Assembly (NCBI GenBank): GCA_050739575.1
Contig: JBOIBN010000032.1
Location: 1-29,310 of the forward strand
Origin: JBOIBN01 sp050739575
GTDB taxonomy: Bacteria; Pseudomonadota; Gammaproteobacteria; JAKDMP01
Length of the DNA stretch: 29,310 nucleotides
Direction of reading: 5' to 3'
In this document: piece after piece, positions 22,869 through 29,310 of the stretch
How the letters are laid out: each line of letters starts with the position of its first letter
Numbering within the stretch: position 1 is the first letter of the stretch
Program-made: the position numbers and the translations under genes
The notes under the pieces: model-generated
The model's database searches: none
Seen by the model: the letters and a program-made list of their open reading frames with translations, nothing else
What the model was told of the DNA's origin: nothing

Positions 22869-23540
22869 TCAACCGAGCAGTCGACGTAACGCCTCGGTGT
22901 CGGCGATCTCGATGTGCTCGCCGTGGACGCGAATGAGGCCGGCTTCTTCCAGTTCGCGGAAAAGGCGCGAGAGGGTTTCCGGCTGCATGGCAAGTTGCGA
23001 GGCGATCAGGAGTTTGCGTGCGGGCAGGGTAATCGTCGTCGTCTCTTCGCCCGCCGTGCGTTGCAGTCCAAGCAGATAGTTGACGAGACGGAAACGTGCG
23101 TTCTGGATGGTGAGTGCCTCGATTTCGTCCAGATGACGCTGGGTGCGACGCACCATCTGGCGAAACAGCGCCCGGCAGGTGGCGAACGACGTCTCGAGGA
23201 TGGCGAGATAGGCTTCGCGCTCGAAGCCCACCAAGCTGCTTGCCGTGACGGCTTCGGCATTGACCGGATAGCGCGGCGTGTCCATGAACAGGATTCCTTC
23301 GGCGAAACTCTGCCGCGGCGCGACGAGTCCCATGATCTTCTGATGTCCGTCGCGCGACAGGCGATAAAGCTTGATCTGCCCGCTTTCCAGCCACCAGAAG
23401 CACTCGGCCGGATCGCCCTGGGCGAACAATGCTTCGCCGGGTGCAAGCTGCCGGCGCTGGCTGTGAGCTTCGAGCCCGCGCCGTTGTGTCTCGTCGAGCG
23501 AAGCGAACAGGTAATGACCGGAAAAATCGACGACCGCCAA
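22869..23540 (-). CDS. dnr: Crp/Fnr-family regulator, DNR type (NO-responsive)
   Basis: A 223-residue regulator with an N-terminal cyclic-nucleotide-like domain (L-A-P-G-E-A-L-F-A-Q-G-D-P-A-E, then L-E-S-G-Q-I-K-L-Y-R), a dimer helix near 115-145 and a C-terminal winged helix. The recognition helix P-E-T-L-S-R-L-F has the E..SR residues that in FNR-type proteins read TTGAT half-sites, matching the boxes in this window. The N-terminal Cys cluster of oxygen-sensing FNR is absent, which points to DNR/NnrR. The frame stays open to an ATG at 23726, but that stretch lies in an inserted element. I chose TTG at 23540 because GGAG precedes it and an extended -10 lies 35 bases upstream. The start is not certain. 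Confidence 0.85.
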   Translation of the reverse strand: MAVVDFSGHYLFASLDETQRRGLEAHSQRRQLAPGEALFAQGDPAECFWWLESGQIKLYRLSRDGHQKIMGLVAPRQSFAEGILFMDTPRYPVNAEAVTASSLVGFEREAYLAILETSFATCRALFRQMVRRTQRHLDEIEALTIQNARFRLVNYLLGLQRTAGEETTTITLPARKLLIASQLAMQPETLSRLFRELEEAGLIRVHGEHIEIADTEALRRLLG

Positions 23541-23574
23541 AATTCTCCGCCCCGGTTTGCGTATTCCCGCTGTC

Positions 23575-23583
23575 TTTATATCA
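23575..23583 (-). promoter_or_regulatory. Possible extended -10 promoter of dnr
   Basis: On the minus strand TGATATAAA reads as TG, one base, then TATAAA: an extended -10. The predicted start near 23568 gives a 28-base leader to the TTG at 23540. The TG lies at the very edge of the inverted repeat that begins at 23583, so the insertion may have created or altered this promoter. Confidence 0.35.
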
Positions 23584-23767
23584 GAACCTGTCTCACAATC
23601 CCACGCGAGCGGCGCATTTCGGTCGTAATCCCTTGCGGGACCAGCCGATTTGGGCCCAGGGCTTTGTTGCACCTCGCCCAGGTACGGCACGTACATTACG
23701 CTCGGCGTGTCCGTCCTGAACCCCAATCGCCGCGGTCGCGGCCGTGGGGGATTATGAGATAGGTTCT
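23583..23767. mobile_element. 185-bp element with 20-bp imperfect inverted ends (MITE or IS remnant)
   Basis: AGAACCTGTCTCACAATCCC at 23583-23602 is repeated inverted at 23748-23767 with 18 of 20 bases matching. The 145 bases between hold no gene. I see no clear target duplication at the ends and no transposase, so this could be a non-autonomous element or a deleted insertion sequence. It fills most of the gap upstream of dnr. I cannot assign an IS family. Confidence 0.55.
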
Positions 23768-23786
23768 ATTCCGGCGCGGCCGTCCG

Positions 23787-24269
23787 TCATCGATGCCCGT
23801 GCCGCCGGGCGCGGTGCAGGGACAGTGCGGTGTGCACGAGATAAAGGATGGCGACGGCGATGGCGAGTGCGCGATGAATGCCGAACAAAACGCTGAAGGG
23901 CATCCGCAGGCCAAGATACATCACGGCGGCGAGCAGCGCGCCGAACAGGACCGTGACGGTGGCCACGAGCAAAAACGCCGCCTCGCTCCATTCCGCGGGT
24001 CCGCTGTCCGTCACCAGAAATCCGGCTAGGCGATCCCGGCCGGCACGCGTTGCCGTGAGCCAGAGCCATTCGGCAAGCGTCAGCACGACTGCCGCGATGC
24101 CGCCCGCAATGTGCGCCGCGAGCAGCGCACCATTCGGCCGTACCATCAGCGTGAAGCCGGTGATGAGCTGGGTGGTAATCGCGAGCACCAGCGCGAGCAG
24201 CACCAGTACGGAAAACAGCCCGCGCACGGGGGCCGGCGGATCCGCGGCAGTTGGCGTCGCGTCGCTCAT
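23787..24269 (-). CDS. Small four-helix membrane protein, possibly b-type cytochrome-like
   Basis: A 160-residue inner-membrane protein with four hydrophobic helices. Conserved-looking histidines lie in A-A-H-I-A-G-G-I in helix 2 and in F-G-I-H-R-A-L-A plus L-V-H-T-A-L-S-L-H in helix 4, a spacing that recalls b-type haem membrane proteins (cytochrome b561/DUF4405-like). The start at 24269 gives M-S-D-A-T-P; the frame continues upstream to 24443 but that part is basic, lacks a ribosome site and overlaps nnrS. It diverges from nnrS; the FNR box at 24297-24310 has no good -10 in this direction. Function unknown. Confidence 0.75.
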   Translation of the reverse strand: MSDATPTAADPPAPVRGLFSVLVLLALVLAITTQLITGFTLMVRPNGALLAAHIAGGIAAVVLTLAEWLWLTATRAGRDRLAGFLVTDSGPAEWSEAAFLLVATVTVLFGALLAAVMYLGLRMPFSVLFGIHRALAIAVAILYLVHTALSLHRARRHGHR

Positions 24270-24296
24270 AACCCAAGTGTAACGGTGAGCGGCATC

Positions 24297-24339
24297 TTGA
24301 TGTGGCTCAAGGTGCGAATGCGACGCAATCGGAGATACT
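24297..24339 (+). promoter_or_regulatory. FNR/DNR-like promoter of nnrS
   Basis: TTGATGTGGCTCAA at 24297-24310 has one perfect half-site and one with a single change (CTCAA). GATACT at 24334-24339 begins 23 bases after it. The predicted start is within a few bases of the nnrS ATG, so the message would be nearly leaderless unless a start slightly downstream is used. Confidence 0.6.
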
Positions 24340-24345
24340 ACCCCG

Positions 24346-25506
24346 ATGAGTAACCCATCTCGAAGTCTTTTTTCTCTACCTCTGCTGGCGTTGGGATTTC
24401 GCCTCTTCTTTCTGCTCGCCGGCCTGTTCGCCGTCGTCGCCATGCTTCTGTGGGGGTTTGTCCTCGCCGGGCATGGTCCGGCTCTGGGGCCGTTATGGCA
24501 CGGTCACGAAATGTTATTCGGTTACGCCGGCGCCGTCATCGCGGGTTTCGTGCTGACGGCGGCGGCGAACTGGACCAAACGGCCGACGCTGATACGTGCG
24601 TCGCTCGCCGCAATCGCGCTGGTATGGGTGGCGGCCCGCATCGTCGTCGCGCTCCCCGCGGCGCCGGACGGACTCAAGGCAGCCCTGTGTGCCGGCTTTT
24701 TCGTCTTTCTTGCCATCGGAGTAGGGCGGCCGATCATCGCCGTGCGCAGTAGCCGCAACTACGGCGTCATCGCGGTGCTGAGTGTTTTCGCGGCGCTTGA
24801 ACTGCTGTACTGGCTCGCGCCGGGCCTGCGTGCCCGGGTACTCGATGCCGCGCTCATGTTCATCCTGGTCATGGTGGCGCTCATCGGCGGACGCGTCATT
24901 CCCGCCTTTACCCGCAACGCGACGCCGGGGCTGCGTGTGCGCCCGGCAGGACTCTGGCGCGATCGGGTGGCGATGGCGGCGCTGATTGCGCTGGGCGTGC
25001 TCGCATTGATTCCCGCGACGCCGCAGCCGCTGTTTGCAGCCGTTGCCGCACTCGGCGCGGCGGCCCACGCGCTGCGAATGCTGGGTTGGGGCGGCGGTAA
25101 AACCTTAAGCCGTCCGATTCTGTGGGTGTTGCAAGCCGCTTATATCTGTCTGCCGGCGGGACTTGCCCTGTGGGCGGCGCAGGGTTTTGGCGCGCCGATC
25201 CCGTTCTGGGTGCCGCTGCATGTGCTCGCCGTCGGCGCACTGGGGCTGATGACGCTCGGCATGATGACGCGCGTTTCGCTCGGCCATACCGGCCGGCTGA
25301 TCGTCGCGGACAAGGCGACTACGTTGGCGTATGTGTTGCTGATCGCCGCCGTCGTGGTGCGCGGCGGCGGCCCCTTCCTCGGTGCGGCGAGTTATCAAAC
25401 TGTCATGCTGGTCGCCGTCGGGCTGTGGACGGCGGCTTTTGTGATCTTCGTTCTAGGCTACGCTCGCATCCTCTTGTCGCCGCGTCCGGATGGCAAACCC
25501 GGCTGA
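24346..25506 (+). CDS. nnrS: NnrS family haem-copper membrane protein
   Basis: A 386-residue inner-membrane protein with about 12 helices. The NnrS hallmark W-H-G-H-E-M-L-F-G-Y-A-G-A-V at residues 51-64, leading into G-F-V-L-T-A-A-A-N-W, is clear; G-G-R-V-I-P-A-F-T-R-N and G-M-M-T-R-V-S-L-G-H-T-G-R are also family motifs. NnrS is reported to bind haem and copper and to protect cells from nitric oxide and iron-nitrosyl damage; its mechanism is not settled. It overlaps the following hemerythrin gene by 17 bases, so the two are co-translated. The start ATG has only a distant GGAG. Confidence 0.94.
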   Translation: MSNPSRSLFSLPLLALGFRLFFLLAGLFAVVAMLLWGFVLAGHGPALGPLWHGHEMLFGYAGAVIAGFVLTAAANWTKRPTLIRASLAAIALVWVAARIVVALPAAPDGLKAALCAGFFVFLAIGVGRPIIAVRSSRNYGVIAVLSVFAALELLYWLAPGLRARVLDAALMFILVMVALIGGRVIPAFTRNATPGLRVRPAGLWRDRVAMAALIALGVLALIPATPQPLFAAVAALGAAAHALRMLGWGGGKTLSRPILWVLQAAYICLPAGLALWAAQGFGAPIPFWVPLHVLAVGALGLMTLGMMTRVSLGHTGRLIVADKATTLAYVLLIAAVVVRGGGPFLGAASYQTVMLVAVGLWTAAFVIFVLGYARILLSPRPDGKPG

Positions 25507-26419
25507 GCCGCCTACCGACCTGCGTCAACTTGGAAGTTCGCGCGTGTACGCTCGCGCAAACCTGCCCGAGCGGCTTAGGCATTGGCATTCGCCCCGCATT
25601 AATCGCTGGGAGCGGCTTTGCGTTACCGCGGGAACGCTCGCGATAGAACGGCTCGACGCGGCGGGCGTAGCGACGGAACGGTTGGAGACGGACGACATCC
25701 GCTGGATCGCACCCGGGGTGCGCTGGCGGGTGGCGCATCTCGATCCCGGTACACAGTTCGAATTGGAGATTCACGCCGAAAACAGGCCCGCGGAAGGCAC
25801 GCCTCAGCCCTTGCGTGAAGCATTGCTCAGCGAAGCCGGGCAGCTGACGGTTGCCGATGAAGCGGAGTTTAGCCGCCTTATTGATACACTCCAAACCGAC
25901 AAGCGGTGCGTCGCGCGCGGGGAGTTCGATTACCGGCCCGCGCTCCATGCAGCGGTACAAGCGGCGGGTGGCACATTGTTCTGGCATCCGCTCGCCGCCG
26001 GGGCGACGAACTTCACGGCGCTCATCGCACGCGCCGCACGACCGATCGGGCTCGCCGACTATCTCGGCCACGATCATGCCGTGATCGAAGCGGCGCTCGC
26101 GGGCACATTGCGCGGCGACGCCGAGTACGAAAAATGGTTGCAGGCGACGCTTGCGCGGCACCTCGCGATCGAGGAAGAACTCCTGTTTCCCGCCTATCTC
26201 GCGGCGGGTGGTCGCGAAGCCTGGGTGCGCGGTCTCAAGAACGAACACAAGTACCTCAGGCAATACCTTGCGTCGCTTGCGGAGCCGGACGCGCGTCGCA
26301 AGTTTCTGCGCCTCCTCGACGGCCACGACGAAAAGGAAGAGCGCGTCGTCTATCCCGATATCGTCGCCAGATTGAACGATAAGGCGGACGCTCTTTTCAA
26401 AACAGCGACGACTTTTTGA
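25490..26419 (+). CDS. DUF1971-hemerythrin fusion protein
   Basis: A 309-residue soluble protein with at least two domains. Residues 12-97 resemble the cupin-like DUF1971/TehB domain (L-P-E-R-L-R...W-E-R-L-C-V-T-A-G-T-L, then W-I-A-P-G-V-R-W-R-V). Residues 110-185 form a segment I do not recognise (contains G-G-T-L-F-W-H-P-L-A). Residues 190-305 are a hemerythrin domain with the full di-iron ligand set: His194, His196, His224, Glu228, His253, His279 and Glu283. Hemerythrins bind O2 or NO at a di-iron site. The overlap with nnrS and the cluster context favour NO or iron handling. Confidence 0.85.
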   Translation: MANPAEPPTDLRQLGSSRVYARANLPERLRHWHSPRINRWERLCVTAGTLAIERLDAAGVATERLETDDIRWIAPGVRWRVAHLDPGTQFELEIHAENRPAEGTPQPLREALLSEAGQLTVADEAEFSRLIDTLQTDKRCVARGEFDYRPALHAAVQAAGGTLFWHPLAAGATNFTALIARAARPIGLADYLGHDHAVIEAALAGTLRGDAEYEKWLQATLARHLAIEEELLFPAYLAAGGREAWVRGLKNEHKYLRQYLASLAEPDARRKFLRLLDGHDEKEERVVYPDIVARLNDKADALFKTATTF

Positions 26420-26482
26420 GGTTGACATTATTTCGAGCTATGTGGGGCAACTTCCGCGACGCGACTCTATGCGATTTCCTGA

Positions 26483-26500
26483 CGTGGCCTGTCCGCCACG
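26483..26500. repeat. Short hairpin between convergent genes
   Basis: CGTGGC (26483-26488) and GCCACG (26495-26500) form a six-base stem with a six-base loop in the gap between the hemerythrin and nuclease-like 3' ends. No T-run is present, so a terminator role is uncertain. Confidence 0.35.
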
Positions 26501-26506
26501 CCGCGC

Positions 26507-27733
26507 TCAGCTCGCGATAAAGCGGCGCAATCTCTGGCGCAAACTAGCAAAAGTTAGCGGGTCACTGTGTTTGATGTAAACCAAGTCTACCTGGTTTTCA
26601 TCGCATAAGCGCTTTTTTAATGCATCCCGCTCCATTGTGCGTTGAAGTGCTTCGGCGCCGCCGAACATTTCTATTGGCTCATAGTGCTGCGCCCCCTGAT
26701 ATTCCAAGGCAAGTCGGAGGTCTGGAAGAAATACATCTAGCCGTTGGCGGCCCAGCCATGGAGGAGATGCTTCGCGCAACACCGTGTCATCAGAAAACAG
26801 CTGTTTTATGAGCCGATACATTTTGGCCTCTTGGATCCATCGACTCAGTCCCAGCCGCGTCTGGACTTCCGCTTTAGCTGTTCGATCATCGAACTCATCA
26901 GTAAGCATCAATTGAACAACATAGGCGTCAACGAAATCCTGAACCGTATCGCCATAACGGTCAGCCGCAGCATCCGCACCGAGGTTATGGGCGATGCACA
27001 GATGACAGATAGAGTCGACATACTGCGCATCTGTCAATACGTGAATGAGCTGCTGTGGCGGGGACCTCGGCATATATTCAGAGGCGAACTTTTTGGCGTC
27101 GGCGATCATTTTCTGGTGCGCGTTCTGGGCACAAGAGCAAAACACTCTACTACCGTTTAGTACCTGGTCTAAGGTGACTACTTTGTGGAACAAAATCTCC
27201 CCATCAAATCGAGGGTACGGGTTCGCTATGTATGGACTATCAAGCGATGCATTGACTATATATTCCCTTACGCATTCAAATATATGCCCAGAAATCATAA
27301 TGCCTTGGAATTTCAATATATGGTTGGTCTGTGTTTTGATAGTTTTTACGGTAATTTTGCATTTACTTGGTGTCTCATTGAAGCTTGCAAAGTTACCAAG
27401 CGAAATTCCTGTGGGTTCAACAGTTATGTTGACCACGGCGTCCGATGGTTTCGTCGAGAATCGAATTTCAGGATACCAAGTGGTATATCCTTTCCTCGTC
27501 AATTCAGGCAACGTAAGGATACCTTGCTGCGCATCGACCCTCATTAACTTGATATTAGGCGGTTTTATCAATCGGTCGCCAATGTAAGATTTAATGCTTG
27601 CAGCCAAATACTGAGAAAGTATCTGTTCGATAGCGTTGCTAGGTCGCACGCCAGGAACGGTAATTTTTTGTGCCAGTTCACGCACAAACCCCTTTTCAGG
27701 CAATTCCAGTCTAATTCTGTTCCCATTATTCAT
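26507..27733 (-). CDS. Zinc-ribbon and PD-(D/E)XK nuclease-like protein
   Basis: A 408-residue protein that I cannot place in a named family. The first 200 residues are beta-rich and unrecognised. C-S-C near residue 200 and C-H-L-C near 245 could form a zinc site. The last 80 residues look like a restriction-endonuclease fold: D333 and P337-D338, then E344-Y-Q346-G-x-Q-H-Y, and later D370-x2-K-K, resembling the Vsr/DUF559-like branch in which E-x-Q replaces E-x-K. DNA cutting is plausible but not shown. The ribosome site is weak. It lies 116 bases downstream of the HNH gene, same strand, in AT-rich DNA. A role in phage defence is inference. Confidence 0.75.
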   Translation of the reverse strand: MNNGNRIRLELPEKGFVRELAQKITVPGVRPSNAIEQILSQYLAASIKSYIGDRLIKPPNIKLMRVDAQQGILTLPELTRKGYTTWYPEIRFSTKPSDAVVNITVEPTGISLGNFASFNETPSKCKITVKTIKTQTNHILKFQGIMISGHIFECVREYIVNASLDSPYIANPYPRFDGEILFHKVVTLDQVLNGSRVFCSCAQNAHQKMIADAKKFASEYMPRSPPQQLIHVLTDAQYVDSICHLCIAHNLGADAAADRYGDTVQDFVDAYVVQLMLTDEFDDRTAKAEVQTRLGLSRWIQEAKMYRLIKQLFSDDTVLREASPPWLGRQRLDVFLPDLRLALEYQGAQHYEPIEMFGGAEALQRTMERDALKKRLCDENQVDLVYIKHSDPLTFASLRQRLRRFIAS

Positions 27734-27849
27734 CTCAGAGAATGCGCCTCGACCTTGCCGGAATCGGAACTCATAGCAAAGACAGATACTACCTCCCGCT
27801 GCGCCATGGCTTAATCAAACGAACTTAGCGGCTGCCACGTTGGTTGAGG

Positions 27850-28860
27850 CTAGACTGATGTGCTATCACTTGTTAAGTCGTCACGTGTGTTGCTCAATCC
27901 GTAGCCTATTACTGCCTGAATTGTCTCTCCCTTGATGAGAGAGCGGCCGGTGAGGTCGATCAGTTCGCGCCGCATAGGTGCCACTGGCTTTAGATCGTGG
28001 TCGAGTTCATATGGAGTGGGGAAAAAAGGAAATCTGACCTTCCGATTGTAAATTAAGACATCACGCTCCGGGCTCGGAAGAATGGTCTGGAACACTTCAT
28101 TTCCATAGGCGAGAACAAAGGTTACATATGGGACCGACAAATTATCAGATCTCCGACGGAGCAATATTATCGAATTTACCAGAGGGTTATTTCCCGGAAC
28201 GAACGTGTAAAGGACCGGAAAGGCAGAGGTCTTTACCAAGCCCACTTGGTGATCAGCGTTGCGAATCCACATCATGGCGGCCCGAAAGTTCGGGAGTTCC
28301 TCTTCAGGGAGGAGTGAAAGCGCCATCTTCGTGAATGCTTTTAGCACGGCAACGGGCGTATATCGGTCTCGGGGACCCGTAAGTGTAATTTGTTTCGTGG
28401 CCTCATCCACAACAGCGATTGGATTGCTCTCGTCCTGCGTAACCATAATCCCAGCGGAACCATGTTCAAAACGCCATTGCCTGTTCGATTCTTCCTTCAG
28501 AACAGGCACGCCCTTCTTCCCCCGGACGCCCGACAAGGCGCGTTGCGCTTTGGACCAGTTGCCGAAATCGTTCTCAATGCCTACGCCGAAGAACTGATTG
28601 CAATCGTCGCACTCGTATTCCGTGGTGAGGCTCCTGTTGCCTAAGCACTCCGGGATTGCGTGCGCTTCGTTCCTGAAGGTTACGTTGGGGATGCTCAAAC
28701 CACAGAAACGACAGACGCCGGATTGAGAGGATCGCAAGACCACTTTCTTGGCAGGCTCTAGTATCCACTGTCCGATGCACGTGTAGTTCTCCTCATAAAA
28801 GCACAATGCGTTCTTCGCCTCTTGCGTCGCGCTCATGAAGATTTCTTGAAGTCGTGCCAT
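27850..28860 (-). CDS. HNH_5-like endonuclease-domain protein
   Basis: A 336-residue protein. Near residues 50-95 it carries an HNH_5-type zinc motif: C-R-F-C, then E-A-H-A-I-P-E-C-L-G-N, then C-D-D-C-N-Q-F-F-G. The His in E-A-H and the Asn in C-N are the expected catalytic and structural residues. The remainder is unrecognised, with hydrophobic beta segments but no membrane helix. I chose the ATG at 28860 because AGGAAG lies six bases before it; a TTG at 28926 has no ribosome site. A well-spaced promoter is at 28949-28977. It heads the AT-rich pair with the PD-(D/E)XK-like gene. A nuclease role is likely; substrate unknown. Confidence 0.8.
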   Translation of the reverse strand: MARLQEIFMSATQEAKNALCFYEENYTCIGQWILEPAKKVVLRSSQSGVCRFCGLSIPNVTFRNEAHAIPECLGNRSLTTEYECDDCNQFFGVGIENDFGNWSKAQRALSGVRGKKGVPVLKEESNRQWRFEHGSAGIMVTQDESNPIAVVDEATKQITLTGPRDRYTPVAVLKAFTKMALSLLPEEELPNFRAAMMWIRNADHQVGLVKTSAFPVLYTFVPGNNPLVNSIILLRRRSDNLSVPYVTFVLAYGNEVFQTILPSPERDVLIYNRKVRFPFFPTPYELDHDLKPVAPMRRELIDLTGRSLIKGETIQAVIGYGLSNTRDDLTSDSTSV

Positions 28861-28948
28861 TGCGTTCTTCCTCAGAGAGCGGAATGCGACCGTATAGATC
28901 CCATACGCGTTTGTCCAATCGAGCAAGGGCCGAAATTGTGCCTAGTGA

Positions 28949-28977
28949 AATATACCCCTTTATTTTCTAGCATACAA
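28949..28977 (-). promoter_or_regulatory. Sigma-70 promoter of the HNH gene
   Basis: On the minus strand TTGTAT (28977-28972) and TATATT (28954-28949) are separated by exactly 17 bases. The predicted start near 28942 gives an 82-base leader to the ATG at 28860. An imperfect inverted repeat with CTAG at both ends (28942-28970) overlaps the -10 and spacer and could be an operator. Confidence 0.55.
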
Positions 28978-29081
28978 CTTTATTTTGCGCAAGAGCTTGG
29001 GGGGGACTCGGCGCGGGCGATCGAATCCGGCAGGGCTCTACAAAAGATGTGCCTGCTATCAGTCTCTTTTCTTGAGATTCC

Positions 29082-29310
29082 CTAAAGGGCTGTGAGTTCG
29101 GTGAGCAGGGCGGGGTTCATGGTTTCTATGTAGCGCACGCCGAGGCGGGCCGTTTGCTGCGCTGTGGCAATGTCTTCCAGATCGAAGGCCGCCCAGTCCC
29201 GGTTGCCGGGCCAGAGTTGGCCGGCACGGAGCAGTTGCGGGTATTCGGCGAAGAGGTATTCCGGGGCGAGACGATCGGCAATGACCTGGTAACGAGGGGT
29301 CATGTAGAGG
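29082..29310 (-). CDS. C-terminal part of an unidentified protein (partial)
   Basis: The frame is open from the window edge to a stop at 29082 and gives about 75 residues. Codon use returns to the GC-rich style of the rest of the window. The end reads A-R-L-G-V-R-Y-I-E-T-M-N-P-A-L-L-T-E-L, which faintly recalls the last strand of glycerophosphodiester phosphodiesterase-like TIM barrels; this is too weak to name. The N-terminal part is outside the window. Confidence 0.55.
   Translation of the reverse strand, partial: LYMTPRYQVIADRLAPEYLFAEYPQLLRAGQLWPGNRDWAAFDLEDIATAQQTARLGVRYIETMNPALLTELTAL

Noticed and set aside
25403..26428. 341-codon minus-strand frame over the hemerythrin gene
   Set aside because: The plus-strand frame has a complete hemerythrin ligand set; the minus frame has none.
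26571..26584. TTGATGTAAACCAA as another FNR-type box
   Set aside because: The second half-site is poor and it lies inside the 3' part of the nuclease-like coding region.
27850..28926. TTG at 28926 as the start of the HNH gene
   Set aside because: No ribosome site precedes it, whereas the ATG at 28860 has AGGAAG at good spacing.

Overview
The window is about 29.3 kb of GC-rich proteobacterial chromosome. Gene content fits a facultatively anaerobic beta- or gammaproteobacterium that meets nitric oxide and low oxygen: serA/serB, kup, a cyanide-insensitive-type respiratory oxidase (cytochrome bd) with its maturation transporter, a quinol-dependent nitric oxide reductase and a DNR-type regulator. 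I cannot name the genus from sequence alone. No tRNA, rRNA or CRISPR array was seen.

Layout. 1-590: end of a D-Ala-D-Ala carboxypeptidase (+). 663-4573 (-): kup, then a serB-serA pair with a 4-base overlap. 4672-7656 (-): cydA, an enlarged cydX-like gene and cydB. 7902-9752 (+): a membrane-anchored TolB-like/TPR protein. 9861-13339 (-): cydD and cydC, overlapping by 4 bases. 13517-16638: small conserved proteins (DUF2945, DUF3565, DUF488), a secreted unknown and a TrmB-type regulator with a four-cysteine cluster behind a perfect 9-bp inverted repeat, then an AhpD-like protein. 16750-17592 (+): a PEP mutase/isocitrate-lyase-like enzyme.

17649-26419 is a nitric-oxide stress cluster: AhpD-like protein, seven-iron ferredoxin fdxA, a 72-residue unknown, a four-helix membrane protein, DUF2249, a Rieske protein, norB (qNor type), a DNR-like regulator, a small haem-b-like membrane protein, nnrS and a DUF1971-hemerythrin fusion. 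Six FNR/DNR boxes (TTGAY-N4-RTCAA type) lie in this cluster and a seventh precedes cydA. Nearly all have a -10 hexamer 22-23 bases downstream of the box, the geometry of class II FNR-type promoters. This links the bd oxidase to the NO cluster as one regulon, and it corrects the start codons of cydA and the Rieske gene.

From about 26.5 to 29.0 kb the DNA becomes clearly more AT-rich and carries two same-strand genes, an HNH_5-like protein and a zinc-ribbon plus PD-(D/E)XK-like protein. They look horizontally acquired and are a candidate two-gene nuclease/defence module. The window ends in the 3' part of an unidentified GC-rich gene. A 185-bp element with 20-bp imperfect inverted ends sits just upstream of the DNR gene and seems to be an IS-derived or MITE-like insertion.
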